From: Bacillota bacterium
GTDB taxonomy: Bacteria > Bacillota > Clostridia > Lachnospirales > Lachnospiraceae
Direction of reading: 5' to 3'
Length of the DNA stretch: 51,383 bases
NCBI GenBank assembly: GCA_023389295.1
Contig: JAEWEO010000212.1
Location: 1 to 51,383 of the forward strand
Position numbers and translations under genes: made by a program. Shown here piece after piece: positions 1-8,543 of this stretch; positions within the stretch are counted from its first letter, which is position 1, and each line of letters opens with the position of its first letter. Below the pieces are notes generated by a model. It had not been told where the DNA came from, made no database searches, and saw only the letters and a list, made by a program, of their open reading frames with translations.

Positions 1-570
1 CCCTTAGACGTAGAAGCGGTGGAGGAAGGAGATTATCTTCGCTATCGATATACGGAGGATGGCATTTCACCCCGTCTCGTGCCGGGTAAGACTAGGAACT
101 TTGTAGCAGCAGATAGTGATGAACATGATGAACACGGATATATTACAGAGGAGTCAGAGGTACGTATCCGTATGATGGATAAACGTATGAATAAACTAGA
201 ACTGTTAAAAGAGGATCTTCAGGAACCGGAATTTATGGGATCGGAGTCTTTTGATTACCTGATTGTTGGTTGGGGCTCAACTTATGGACCCATTGCAGAA
301 GCGGTTACGCTACTAAACAAAGAGGGTGAAGAGAAATTTGCAGCGCTTGTTTTTGGAGATGTGTATCCACTGCCTCAGAAGTTATTGAAGGAAATGGCGC
401 CTAAGGCTAAGAAAATAATCAATGTAGAACAAAATGCCACCGGACAATTGGCTGATTTAATCAGAGAACAGTCTACTATCCAATGTAATGCAAGCATTTT
501 AAAATACGATGGCCGTCAGTTATCAGGAGAAGAGATTGTAAAACGCATGAAAAAGGAGGTTTTGCAATGA
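1..570 (+). CDS. 2-oxoacid:ferredoxin oxidoreductase alpha subunit, C-terminal part
   Basis: This is the 3' end of a gene that starts before the window; the reading frame is open from base 1 (P-L-D-V-E-A-V). The visible 189 residues match the C-terminal half of KorA/VorA-type alpha subunits. They include the segment around FDYLIVGWGSTYGPIAEA, where the family's transketolase C-terminal-like domain binds its partner, and a following V-E-Q-N-A-T-G-Q-L strand. The enzyme oxidises a 2-oxoacid (2-oxoglutarate, a branched-chain oxoacid or similar) with CoA to acyl-CoA and reduces ferredoxin in the cytoplasm. The stop overlaps the start of the beta-subunit gene by four bases (ATGA), so the two are translationally coupled. 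The substrate cannot be told from this part. Confidence 0.88.
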   Translation, partial: PLDVEAVEEGDYLRYRYTEDGISPRLVPGKTRNFVAADSDEHDEHGYITEESEVRIRMMDKRMNKLELLKEDLQEPEFMGSESFDYLIVGWGSTYGPIAEAVTLLNKEGEEKFAALVFGDVYPLPQKLLKEMAPKAKKIINVEQNATGQLADLIREQSTIQCNASILKYDGRQLSGEEIVKRMKKEVLQ

Positions 571-1415
571 GTACGGAATTTAAGACTTATGAAACGGCAT
601 GGTGCCCCGGATGTGGCAATTTTAATATACTAGATTGCCTGAAAACAGCACTTGAGGAACTTGGAAAGGACCCTTACGAGGTGTTAATGGTAGGCGGTAT
701 TGGCCAGGCAGCCAAAATGCCACAGTATATAAGTGCAAACTCCTTCTGTGGATTGCATGGAAGATCTTTGCCAGCGGCAGTTGCTGCGAAAATGGCGAAT
801 GAAAAACTAACCGTTATTGTAGATACAGGTGATGGGGATTCTTACGGCGAAGGTGGTAACCACTTCCTGCATAATATCAGACGTAATGTTGATATTACAC
901 ACTTTGTTCATGATAATCAGATCTATGGATTAACAAAGGGTCAGGCATCTCCTACCTCCATGATTGGAATGGTAACGGATGTTCAAGTGGATGGAAATAT
1001 TAATACACCTATGAATCCCATGTTAGTCGCTATTGCAGGTGGTGCGGGTTTTGTAGCACGTGCATTTAGCGGACGAAAGGACCATTTAATTAAGATAATG
1101 AAGCAGGCAATTGAGTACAATGGCTATGCCATCGTTGATATTTTACAACCTTGTGTCAGCTTTAATAAGCTTAACACTTTCGCCTTTTATAATCAGCGTG
1201 TTTATGAATTAGGTGAGGATTACGATTATACGGATAAAGCAAGTGCTTTAATGAAGTCTATGGAATTTGACGAGAAAATTCCTATTGGAATTCTCTACAA
1301 AGAAGAAAAGGAAAGCTTCCATCAAAAGAATACCGTATTAAAACAAGGAATCCCCATGGTGGATCGAAGCAGGAGCAGGGCTACGGTAAGTAATATAATG
1401 AAGCAATTTTTGTAG
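567..1415 (+). CDS. 2-oxoacid:ferredoxin oxidoreductase beta subunit (TPP-binding)
   Basis: This 282-residue protein has the usual length of KorB/VorB beta subunits. Near residue 13 it carries CPGCG, one of the family's Fe-S/TPP-environment cysteine motifs. Around residues 87-95 it has the thiamine-pyrophosphate motif GDGDSYGEGGN, followed by the conserved DNQIYGLTKGQASPT stretch. It forms the catalytic half of the complex with the overlapping upstream alpha subunit. Its start is fixed by an AAGGAGG site inside the end of the alpha gene. A strong hairpin follows the stop, so the operon ends here. Whether it uses 2-oxoglutarate, pyruvate or branched-chain oxoacids is not decided by the sequence. 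Confidence 0.92.
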   Translation: MSTEFKTYETAWCPGCGNFNILDCLKTALEELGKDPYEVLMVGGIGQAAKMPQYISANSFCGLHGRSLPAAVAAKMANEKLTVIVDTGDGDSYGEGGNHFLHNIRRNVDITHFVHDNQIYGLTKGQASPTSMIGMVTDVQVDGNINTPMNPMLVAIAGGAGFVARAFSGRKDHLIKIMKQAIEYNGYAIVDILQPCVSFNKLNTFAFYNQRVYELGEDYDYTDKASALMKSMEFDEKIPIGILYKEEKESFHQKNTVLKQGIPMVDRSRSRATVSNIMKQFL

Positions 1416-1461
1416 GATATATTATAAAGAATAACACATTTCACGAACAATATTGTGTTGT

Positions 1462-1510
1462 AAAAAAGAACACCCTAAGATTTGTCAATATCTAAGGGTG
1501 TTCTTTTTTA
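1462..1510. terminator. Bidirectional rho-independent terminator
   Basis: The arms AAAAAAGAACACCCT and AGGGTGTTCTTTTTT pair almost perfectly around a short loop, with A and T tracts on both sides. It lies between two convergent operons, the oxidoreductase on plus and the ABC transporter on minus, and can end transcription in both directions. Confidence 0.88.
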
Positions 1511-1511
1511 T

Positions 1512-2282
1512 TTATTTGATATCGGACTTTATAAAAATATAAATTCCTAAGGCTGTTGTAACGATTAAGTAAACGATAGCTACGATAGCAGATCTTAAGT
1601 AATCTAAGCCTGTAGCTGAATTTTGTATATAAAAGGATATGTTGTTAAATAGACTGTATTTTGTAAAGGTTATTTTGCCATCGAATATATATTCCAATAA
1701 AGTAAAAATTAAGGGACCGAAGGACAGGATACCAAGAATATTAATGGCAATTACTCCGCCTAAATTTTTAATTGCCATGGCAACAAATACAAATATTGAA
1801 GTTACAGCCATATTCAGCAGTAACTCTATTCCAAGAGTCTTTAAGCTGTTCCAGCTAAAATCACCTAGAGTGCCACTAATCATTGTCGCATTGATAGTGC
1901 TTAGTAGAAAACAAGCGAACAATAAGATAAGAACGGCCACAATCATAGTGATTAGTTTAGATAGATAAATCTGTATTCTTGAAAAGCCTTTCGAAATTAC
2001 ATTCTTCATAGTTCCATGGCTAAACTCAGCTACTACGAATATTGCAGTAATAATCCCTATAATGATTTGCGTGTTTCCGTCAGCAAAAGCTTTTAAACCG
2101 TAAGTAATGCCGTCTTTGGGAAGAAAAGAAGCATACACCTGGCCCATATCACCAGACATATTAGCTGCCCACTTGATGGTGTATAGATTGATGGCGCTCA
2201 GGGCTAAGGCCGCTAATGTACATATATATAAGGATTTGCTTCTAATTAACCGATAAAAATCTGAACGTAATAAATATGACAT
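1512..2282 (-). CDS. ABC-2 type permease (BcrB-like)
   Basis: This 256-residue protein has about six hydrophobic segments. One lies near residues 18-38, and the last runs to the C-terminus (SAIVAIVYLIVTTALGIYIF). The fold and length are those of the ABC-2 permeases that pair with BcrA-type ATPases and export or shield against bacitracin, lantibiotics or similar peptides. It starts 31 nt after its ATPase gene with an AGGAGGATTATT site and so shares its transcript. No two-component system or bceAB-like large permease is nearby, so the substrate is open. Membrane location is clear; the peptide-defence role is inference. Confidence 0.82.
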   Translation of the reverse strand: MSYLLRSDFYRLIRSKSLYICTLAALALSAINLYTIKWAANMSGDMGQVYASFLPKDGITYGLKAFADGNTQIIIGIITAIFVVAEFSHGTMKNVISKGFSRIQIYLSKLITMIVAVLILLFACFLLSTINATMISGTLGDFSWNSLKTLGIELLLNMAVTSIFVFVAMAIKNLGGVIAINILGILSFGPLIFTLLEYIFDGKITFTKYSLFNNISFYIQNSATGLDYLRSAIVAIVYLIVTTALGIYIFIKSDIK

Positions 2283-2313
2283 AATAATCCTCCAATTTAA
2301 TAGAATGAGTTAA

Positions 2314-3219
2314 CTATTTTGCGACATTCATTAGCTGCACAAAGTAAGCCTCTAAATCCTGTCTGAGGATGGTGCTAGAAGAAACAACAACCCCCATTTT
2401 AGCCAGTTCCATGTTAATTGTTCCTGCCTTCTCCAGTTCATTCGATACACGGAGGGTAGAGTCATCTAGGATACGAACTACAGAAGGATCCACAATAGCG
2501 GAGATAACTTCTTTTGCCTTAGTGACATTATCCACTTTAATTTCTAATTCACTTATGCAGCTTGCCTCTAATTCCTCATTTGTAAATTCTTCTATCATAA
2601 CACCGTTATTAATTACACCATAACGGTTCGCTATTTTAGAGAGCTCTCCTAGAATATGACTGGAAATTAAGATAGTAATATTTCTTTCTCTATTTAGTTT
2701 GAGAATTAATTCTCTAATCTCGATAATTCCCGTAGGGTCAAGTCCGTTAATCGGTTCATCTAACATAAGAAATTCCGGATTATCAAGTAATGAAATCGCG
2801 ATAGCCAGACGCTGCTTCATGCCCAGAGAAAAGTTTTTGGCTTTCTTTCTACCGGTATCCGAAAGACCTACCAAGTTAAGAAGTTCGGGGATGGTTTCTT
2901 TTGGCTCAAGACCAAATAAACAGCAATAATAATGTAAGTTTTCATTGGCGGTCATATGAGGAAATACCGCAGGATTCTCTATCATCGTACCTGTTTTCCG
3001 TCTTTGGACATCCAAATTGGCACTCTCAAAGAGATGGAGAGAGCCGCTAGTAGGAGCAGCCAAACCGGCTACTAAGCGAATCAGTGTCGTCTTTCCGGCG
3101 CCGTTTTTGCCGATAAGACCATAGATGTCACCTTTTATAACACTAAGATTTATTCCGTTGACAGCTGCTTTTTTTCCAAACTTTTTGATTAAATCATTGG
3201 TTTGCAGAACATATTCCAT
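2314..3219 (-). CDS. ABC transporter ATP-binding protein (BcrA-like)
   Basis: This 301-residue ATPase contains Walker A GKNGAGKTTL near residues 37-46, the ABC signature SLGMKQRL near residue 131, and Walker B FLMLDEP near residue 150. It is followed by a C-terminal tail typical of BcrA/NatA-type drug or antimicrobial-peptide exporters. It energises the permease encoded directly downstream. The start is supported by GGGAGG a few bases upstream of the ATG. A cytoplasmic face location follows from family knowledge. The pair lacks any adjacent regulator gene. Confidence 0.9.
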   Translation of the reverse strand: MEYVLQTNDLIKKFGKKAAVNGINLSVIKGDIYGLIGKNGAGKTTLIRLVAGLAAPTSGSLHLFESANLDVQRRKTGTMIENPAVFPHMTANENLHYYCCLFGLEPKETIPELLNLVGLSDTGRKKAKNFSLGMKQRLAIAISLLDNPEFLMLDEPINGLDPTGIIEIRELILKLNRERNITILISSHILGELSKIANRYGVINNGVMIEEFTNEELEASCISELEIKVDNVTKAKEVISAIVDPSVVRILDDSTLRVSNELEKAGTINMELAKMGVVVSSSTILRQDLEAYFVQLMNVAK

Positions 3220-3388
3220 TTATAAACCTCCCATAATTTGTATTTCTTAAAATAAATTATACATATATTACCATAGTGAAGTGGAATGTGCATTAAAAAT
3301 AAATTAAAAATAAAAACCCTCCGCAAAGGAGAGTTCAACTTAGGGATTTACGAAAACAAGTAAATTTTTGACCGACTCTCTTCAAGCG
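3220..3388. other. Upstream region with inverted copy of a structured repeat end
   Basis: No gene is seen here. The part nearest 3219 should hold the promoter of the ABC operon. At about 3316-3352 a short hairpin (AACCCTCC/GGAGAGTT) is followed by ACTTAGGGATTTA. This matches, in reverse orientation, the end of the repeats at 4191-4275 and 6889-6979. The arrangement suggests inverted ends around the broken mobile genes to its right. Confidence 0.45.
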
Positions 3389-3545
3389 TCAGAATGCGAT
3401 ACCGCATCGAAACAATTCATTTACTGCGCGCTGTATTTCTTTATTATCAATATCATAATGTTTAAGTTGCATTGCATAAATGATATATTCCATGAATATC
3501 AAATCTAAGAGCGAAAGACTAATAAACTCTTTGTCCAGGTCCTGA
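3389..3545 (-). pseudogene. Fragment of an unrecognised reading frame
   Basis: An open minus-strand frame reads about 50 codons to a TGA at 3391-3389 and encodes a helix-rich stretch (SLLDLIFMEYIIYAMQLKHY and beyond). It stops being open at the junction with the recombinase fragment on the plus strand, near 3545. No family is recognised. It looks coding in composition and position but could be chance. It is most likely a leftover from a mobile element. Confidence 0.25.
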
Positions 3546-4181
3546 GGACTTGACCGTCATCACTCAATCCGGCAAGCCTCTCTGCACTAATCCACATTAT
3601 GGATACATCAAAGACCCTAAGGATAAAACCCATTGGATTGTAAATGAAGAAGCAGCTAACATAGTTCGTGAAGCATTCCACTTATGTATGCAAGGATATG
3701 GTCCTTCACAAATAGCCAAGAACTCGCTAAGCGTGGAATTATGAATCCTACTGCTCATGCTAAGAGTAATGGAATTAATGTTCCAGACAACAGAGGTCAT
3801 GATGATGATTATATTTGGCGAGATAGCACCATCGTTCATATGCTTTCCCGTAAGGAGTATTTAGGATATACGGCTAATTTCAAAACCTATCGAAAGTCCT
3901 ATAAGCAGAAAAAGCAAATGAAGAATGATCCGTCAGAATGGGTGATTTTCAAAAATACCCACGAAGCTATTATTGAGGAATCTGTATTTGAAGTAGTACA
4001 GAGTATCAGGGATGGTAGACGAAGGCTTATTCCGATGGGCGAAATGCCAATTCTCTCCGGAATGATGTTCTGCGCGGATTGCGGAAACAAACTCTATCAA
4101 GTGCGTGGGCGTGGTTGGGAGCATGAAAAAGAATATTTTGTATGTGCTACTTATCGTAAGATAAAAGGTTTTTTACATCCA
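3546..4181 (+). pseudogene. Serine recombinase remnant (large serine recombinase, frameshifted)
   Basis: Two overlapping frames together give the middle of a large serine recombinase. The first part reads NPHYGYIKDPKDKTHWIVNE and belongs to the Recombinase domain. The second carries YLGYTANFKTYRKSYK and a zinc-ribbon half, MMFCADCGNKL. The frame changes near 3718-3722, where IAK should run on into ELAKRGI, so one base is lost. The N-terminal resolvase catalytic domain with its serine is absent, and the C-terminus is cut soon after the zinc ribbon. It is a dead remnant of a Tn4451/TnpX-like or similar element. It sits between inverted copies of a palindromic repeat. Confidence 0.8.
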
Positions 4182-4190
4182 CCACAAAGA

Positions 4191-4275
4191 ATGAAAAATC
4201 GGCATAGCTGGTAAATACATACCAGACTATGCCGATATTTTCCGGGATTAAAATTCCTTAAGCTGAACCCTCAAA
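4191..4275. repeat. Palindromic repeat, copy A
   Basis: The sequence has a nested stem: ATCGGCATAG pairs with CTATGCCGAT, and inside it CTGGTA pairs with TACCAG. It continues into ATATTTTCCGGGATTAAAA and ends near CTGAACCCTCAAAG. A second copy lies at 6889-6979. The inner stem differs between copies, but both bases of a pair change, so the fold is kept. It could be a mobile-element end, a small non-autonomous element or a mobile terminator. Confidence 0.7.
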
Positions 4276-4693
4276 GAAAGACAGATGTTAAGGATGCAGA
4301 ATGGATTACTGATCTAGTTCGTCATGGTTTAGTGAAACCCAGATATATACCAAATCGAGAACAATGCGAATTAAGAGAGATTACAAGGTATCGTCAGGAA
4401 TTAATCGAAGAAAGAGCACGAGTATTGAATAGGATACAGTCAGTTTTGGAAGGAGCCAATATAAAGTTAACTAGTGTTATTTCAGATATCAGCGGAAAGA
4501 CAGATATGGTGGAAAAAGAGCGTTGATTGCAATTGCACATAGTATGCTGTTAGCCATTTATCATATTTTGAAAGACCTTCAACCATATAGAGATTTAGGA
4601 AGTAATTATTCTACTAGTTTGAATGAAGAAAAGATACGAAAAAGAAATGTAAAATCGTTGGAAAGCCTTGGATATCAAGTGATACTACAATAA
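4275..4693 (+). pseudogene. IS110-family transposase remnant (internal deletion)
   Basis: The first part begins inside the DEDD catalytic domain with RKTDVKDAEWITDLVRHG and runs through ITRYRQELIEERARVLNRIQ to DISGKT. The frame then breaks near 4510. A second frame resumes with KRALIAIAHSMLLAIYHILK and ends at TAA 4693 with LESLGYQVILQ, the usual C-terminus of IS110 transposases. The N-terminus and roughly the central half, including the C-terminal serine domain, are missing. The copy is therefore inactive. Confidence 0.85.
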
Positions 4694-4717
4694 ATGAGTT
4701 GAATTATAATAATTAAA

Positions 4718-4752
4718 ATGGAAAGCCCGCCGAAAATTCGGCAGGCTCATTG
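4718..4752 (-). terminator. Possible terminator downstream of the GLUG protein gene
   Basis: AGCCCGCCGAA and TTCGGCAGGCT form a GC-rich stem with one mismatch. Read on the minus strand it is followed by TTTCCATTTT. It lies about 200 nt beyond the end of the minus-strand surface-protein gene. It could equally be part of the IS remnant. Confidence 0.4.
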
Positions 4753-4841
4753 GTAGCGTAAATTATTTTGTGTCTTGGCAATAAATACATCTTCTTGGTG
4801 AGAATTAGATATAAATATTCTCAATGGGAAGGTGGTTTTAT

Positions 4842-4952
4842 ATGATTATTGCAAAGGATTAATTACGACAGATAATCAAGGAAAACGAAATTAAAAGTGT
4901 AAGTGATATCTATACCTTACTAAAGAACAGCCCCGTACTTTTGAAGGATTAT
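4842..4952 (+). pseudogene. IS256-like transposase N-terminal fragment
   Basis: After a good GGAAGGTGG site, an ATG opens a frame that hits TAA after six codons. It then reads LRQIIKENEIKSVSDIYTLL, which resembles the N-terminus of mutator/IS256-type transposases of clostridia. It is cut off where the 3' end of the GLUG gene begins. The identification rests on a short stretch only. Confidence 0.4.
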
Positions 4953-6776
4953 TTATTTAATTGTTATACTTTTTACACTTGTATACTCACTATAATATTT
5001 TTTACCAGCAAATTCTTTATAAGCTACCATCTTATATTTATAAGTTTTTCCGTTTGTTAATCCTTTATCTGTATATGATGTTGAAGATGATTTAGTAATT
5101 GTTTTTATTTTTTCATATTTTTTAGTTTTAGCATTATATCGATAAATTATATAAGATGCACCATCCACCTCTTTCCATTTTATACTTGCTTTTTTATCTG
5201 CTTGTGATACTTTAAAGAAGATTGGTTTACTAACTGTTGATGCAAGACCAATAGGCATAGGATATCCGTTATTTTTATTTTTATCATAGATCCAAGTTGT
5301 AGAATTTGAGGTATTAAGCATTTTTGTGAATTTTGAAGATTTCATTGTCTTAGCTAATTCAGGGGATGCACTTCCAGCATCGCCCGACTTAATACCAGTT
5401 GATGCTACATCTATATCATAATAACAGTTCTCCACTTTTCCTGACCAATTTTCTCCGATAATACCTGCTTTTGCTGCATAAGCATTATTATAACAATTAC
5501 TTACTGTTGCTTGGGATCCTGAATCCAATATACCTGAACCATATAAAATATCTGCGGTGTTGAAACAATTCTTAATTTGTGATCTCAAAGCATAAGCTGC
5601 TATTCCTCCACTATAAGTATCAAGTTGGTTCCCATTAACAATGCCATAATTACTACAGCTATCTATTGCTCCATACAGATTACCTACAATTCCCCCTATT
5701 TGGACTGCCCCATTAATATAACCTTTATTATATGAGTTGGTTATACTTCCAGATAGTTCACCTGCAATTCCCCCTGCTCTATTATAGCCTTGAATTTTCC
5801 CTAAATTATGGCAATCTTGAATGAAGCCGGAAGATGCACTACCCACTATTCCGCCTACCATACTACAACGAGTAATTAAATCTGCTGTATTATAACAATA
5901 CTGAATAATGGTCTTAGACTTATTACTCTCTAATCTTCCTACAATACCTCCAAAGCCCCTTAAATATTCTCCTCCTGTACTCTCAATTGAGCCTGAATTG
6001 TAGGAGTATTCAATTGTTCCACCAACCATTTCTCCTGCTATTCCACCACATTTTGCATAATTGGTTCCACCACAATCATCATATATTAATCCCGTATTAT
6101 AACAATTGCTTATATAGATATTAGTACCTGATCCGATAATCCCTCCGGCATTCAAATCATAATTTTTTATGGTTGATGTGTTATAACATTCTTTAATCGT
6201 AGTATCCTCAGCTAGTCCAGCGATCCCTCCTACATATGTTCCATAGATATTATTCAAATTGGATGAGCAGTTTGTAATACTCCCATTCTTAATATAACCG
6301 CATATTCCTCCAATGTATTGACTGTCATCATCACCCGTACCTAAATCCGAAAAACTCACGTTTAAGTTAGATATTTTTACATCAGATACATATCCGAAAA
6401 GACCTTGATATACCCCTTTAGAATTGTAGTGAAGGCATGATATTGTATGATTATTTCCGTTAAATATACCCATGAATGGATTTTGTTTATTTCCTATTGG
6501 TACCCATGATTCATTTTCCATATCCAAATCAGCTGTAAGTATAAAATATGTATCTTTATAATTTTTTCCTGCATTAGTCATTTTGGCAAGTAATTTTAAT
6601 TGTGAGGGTTTGGCTATCTTATATGGTTTTGATTTTGTTCCGTTTCCTCCAGCATATGATGAAGCAATATTAGTTTTTGCTTCAACTTTTATCTTAGGTG
6701 ATACAATTGACATTATCAATAATACAAATACAAAGATTAAATTCATACACTTTCTCATATTAGACTTCATTTTCAT
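4953..6776 (-). CDS. Secreted GLUG-repeat surface protein with C-terminal Fn3-like domain
   Basis: This 607-residue protein starts with a signal peptide (basic MKMKSNMRK, hydrophobic FVFVLLIMSIVS, likely cut after VEA). Residues about 40-110 resemble the region that precedes GLUG repeats (PYKIAKPSQLKLLAKMTNAG). Roughly residues 135-460 hold about a dozen repeats of the type GGIVG...I..CYNTG, the GLUG motif, which should fold as a right-handed beta-helix. The last 90 residues (SYIIYRYNAKTKKYEKIK onward) look like a fibronectin type III or Ig-like module. There is no LPXTG sorting signal or transmembrane anchor, so it is probably secreted or held non-covalently. A role in adhesion or glycan binding is inference. 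Confidence 0.85.
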   Translation of the reverse strand: MKMKSNMRKCMNLIFVFVLLIMSIVSPKIKVEAKTNIASSYAGGNGTKSKPYKIAKPSQLKLLAKMTNAGKNYKDTYFILTADLDMENESWVPIGNKQNPFMGIFNGNNHTISCLHYNSKGVYQGLFGYVSDVKISNLNVSFSDLGTGDDDSQYIGGICGYIKNGSITNCSSNLNNIYGTYVGGIAGLAEDTTIKECYNTSTIKNYDLNAGGIIGSGTNIYISNCYNTGLIYDDCGGTNYAKCGGIAGEMVGGTIEYSYNSGSIESTGGEYLRGFGGIVGRLESNKSKTIIQYCYNTADLITRCSMVGGIVGSASSGFIQDCHNLGKIQGYNRAGGIAGELSGSITNSYNKGYINGAVQIGGIVGNLYGAIDSCSNYGIVNGNQLDTYSGGIAAYALRSQIKNCFNTADILYGSGILDSGSQATVSNCYNNAYAAKAGIIGENWSGKVENCYYDIDVASTGIKSGDAGSASPELAKTMKSSKFTKMLNTSNSTTWIYDKNKNNGYPMPIGLASTVSKPIFFKVSQADKKASIKWKEVDGASYIIYRYNAKTKKYEKIKTITKSSSTSYTDKGLTNGKTYKYKMVAYKEFAGKKYYSEYTSVKSITIK

Positions 6777-6888
6777 ACCTATATGGCTCCCTCTATCATA
6801 GTTTTAACTTAATTATAATTTTTATTATAGTATATTTCCAATATTTGTCAATAAACAATCATTGAAGTGTCACTCACATCAAAGCAAG

Positions 6889-6979
6889 AAAAATCGGCAT
6901 AGTCGGTAATCCATACTGAACTATGCCGATATTTTTTCCGGGATTAAAAATCCCTAAGCTGAACCCTCAAAAGGAGAGT
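6889..6979. repeat. Palindromic repeat, copy B (also a terminator)
   Basis: This is the second copy of the structured repeat: the outer stem ATCGGCATAG/CTATGCCGAT is identical to copy A. The inner stem is TCGGTA/TACTGA instead of CTGGTA/TACCAG. Its shared tail reads CCGGGATTAAAAATCCCTAA. On the minus strand the outer stem is followed by TTTTTC, directly after the amine oxidase gene. It can therefore act as that gene's terminator. Confidence 0.7.
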
Positions 6980-6985
6980 TTTCAC

Positions 6986-8248
6986 TTAAACACTATATGG
7001 ATTATGAAAATGCTCTGCCAATTGATTTGCGGCTATCTTAGCAGAAGATAGAGCACCCTGAATCCAGCCTTGCTTGTTAGAAACATGTTCACCTGCAAAG
7101 TAAACGTGGCCATGATATTCGGGGATACCCATCACATACGAAAACAGTCTTTTTTGCTGTGGAAGGTATAGGGCAAGCGCTCCACGGTATCGGGGTTCGT
7201 TATTCCAATGAACCATTTTCTGATCATCAATAAAGGAGTTCAAAAATCCGCGAGGTAACCCATGGACCTCCTCTACATTCTGACGTATCACTTCATAACG
7301 AGCCGACTCCTCCATACCACCCAGCCTGACGGAATTCTGAGTTAAATTATAAGAGGCTACTAAAATACCCGGTTCCTCTGTGTTACAATTAAAATCCTTT
7401 GCACAGTTGCTATGATCGCCCGGATAGATAATGGATTGAATTGGAAGATCTGTAAAGGAAATACCTCCAAAAATATTACCATAGTCCGTATTTCGCTCCC
7501 AAAATCGTCGGTTGCATAGGAATAAAGTTTTCATGGCATCTATGTAGTTTAATTCCATGATGGCTTGCATCTTCATATTGCTAAAAAGAGGTTTAATTTC
7601 TATCGTTCGAAGAGCACTAAAGGGAATGGTACAAATAACATAATCAAATATATCGGCGGAGTCTCCATTTTCCATATTATTTGTATATTTAACAACAACT
7701 TTATTACGGTAGTCGGACTTATAAATCCCGGTCACATTATGCCCCATTTTAAAGTCTACATTTCCTAATAGAGACTGGGGAATTTCACCATAGCCGGGTA
7801 CATTGGAGGAGGCAAAGGACTGGTAGAATGCAAGTGGAAGATAAACGTTACCATGTTCAATACGATAGGTATTTAAATAATCTAAGGAATATTCCTCGTG
7901 AGCAACTGAGTCATAACTGGAAGAAAGTAGTGCTCCGGAAGCTGGGTCAGCTCCTGATATGAGGCTAATAGCACCCTGGCTAAGCCCTAGTGCTTCAAAG
8001 TTCTCTCTAAGACTCATCTCAAGCTCGTAGGCCGCTGCCATGCCAGCCAATCCACCTCCTATTATTCCGATCTTTACGCCTCGTAATTCTCCCGGCGATA
8101 CGATGCTAGTGATATCGGGTGCCGGACTCAGTAGACGGAGAATGTACTCATAATCTTCCGGTCGACCTGCATTTTCTAGAGAGATCCTAAGCATTTCATG
8201 TCTCTGTTCGTCCGTGGGATTAGGGATTTGATTTAAAGAAGTATACAT
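6986..8248 (-). CDS. Flavin amine oxidase family protein (FAD-dependent)
   Basis: This 420-residue protein has the FAD-binding motif GIIGGGLAGMAAAYELE near residues 61-77. The closing motif GHVYFAGEHVSNKQGWIQGA near residues 381-400 is typical of monoamine oxidase / L-amino-acid oxidase family flavoproteins. It would oxidise an amine or amino acid to the imine; the substrate is unknown. An N-terminal helical region of about 55 residues precedes the flavin fold. No signal peptide is visible, so it is cytoplasmic. It is transcribed alone, divergently from xpt, and ends just before the palindromic repeat. An oxygen-dependent oxidase would be odd in a strict anaerobe, so another acceptor or a detoxifying role is possible. 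Confidence 0.83.
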   Translation of the reverse strand: MYTSLNQIPNPTDEQRHEMLRISLENAGRPEDYEYILRLLSPAPDITSIVSPGELRGVKIGIIGGGLAGMAAAYELEMSLRENFEALGLSQGAISLISGADPASGALLSSSYDSVAHEEYSLDYLNTYRIEHGNVYLPLAFYQSFASSNVPGYGEIPQSLLGNVDFKMGHNVTGIYKSDYRNKVVVKYTNNMENGDSADIFDYVICTIPFSALRTIEIKPLFSNMKMQAIMELNYIDAMKTLFLCNRRFWERNTDYGNIFGGISFTDLPIQSIIYPGDHSNCAKDFNCNTEEPGILVASYNLTQNSVRLGGMEESARYEVIRQNVEEVHGLPRGFLNSFIDDQKMVHWNNEPRYRGALALYLPQQKRLFSYVMGIPEYHGHVYFAGEHVSNKQGWIQGALSSAKIAANQLAEHFHNPYSV

Positions 8249-8543
8249 TGTACTACCCTTCTAGTTTATTACAGTAGTAATATATTGTTATCTGAAGCAA
8301 TATATAACAGGATGGACAAGCCAATCATGAATAATCGTATGTCTTTAACAGTATTGATCAATTCGGCAGATGAGTATAAATGCAATAGAAAATAATGAAA
8401 TAGTAGCCAATTTTTAGATATTTAATATCTGATTATTAATTTTAGTAATGTTACTTATTAAATTTACTAAATTGAAAAAAGTCGAAAGACAATATAAGAT
8501 TACTAATATCAAACAGAATTTATAGAACAAGTAGGGAATAACA
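8249..8543. other. Divergent promoter region, amine oxidase / xpt
   Basis: There is no gene in about 295 AT-rich bases. It should hold the promoters of both flanking genes. I looked for a purine riboswitch upstream of xpt and did not find its conserved loop sequences. A loose promoter-like pair (TTGAAA near 8473, TATAAG near 8494) has a short spacer and is not convincing. Confidence 0.5.

Noticed and set aside
5350..6520. CRISPR array or DNA tandem repeat in the surface protein gene
   Set aside because: The repetition is at protein level (GLUG motifs) with diverged DNA; there are no constant repeats with unique spacers.
8249..8543. Purine riboswitch upstream of xpt
   Set aside because: Expected from xpt in other Firmicutes, but the conserved loop and three-way junction sequences are absent on the plus strand.
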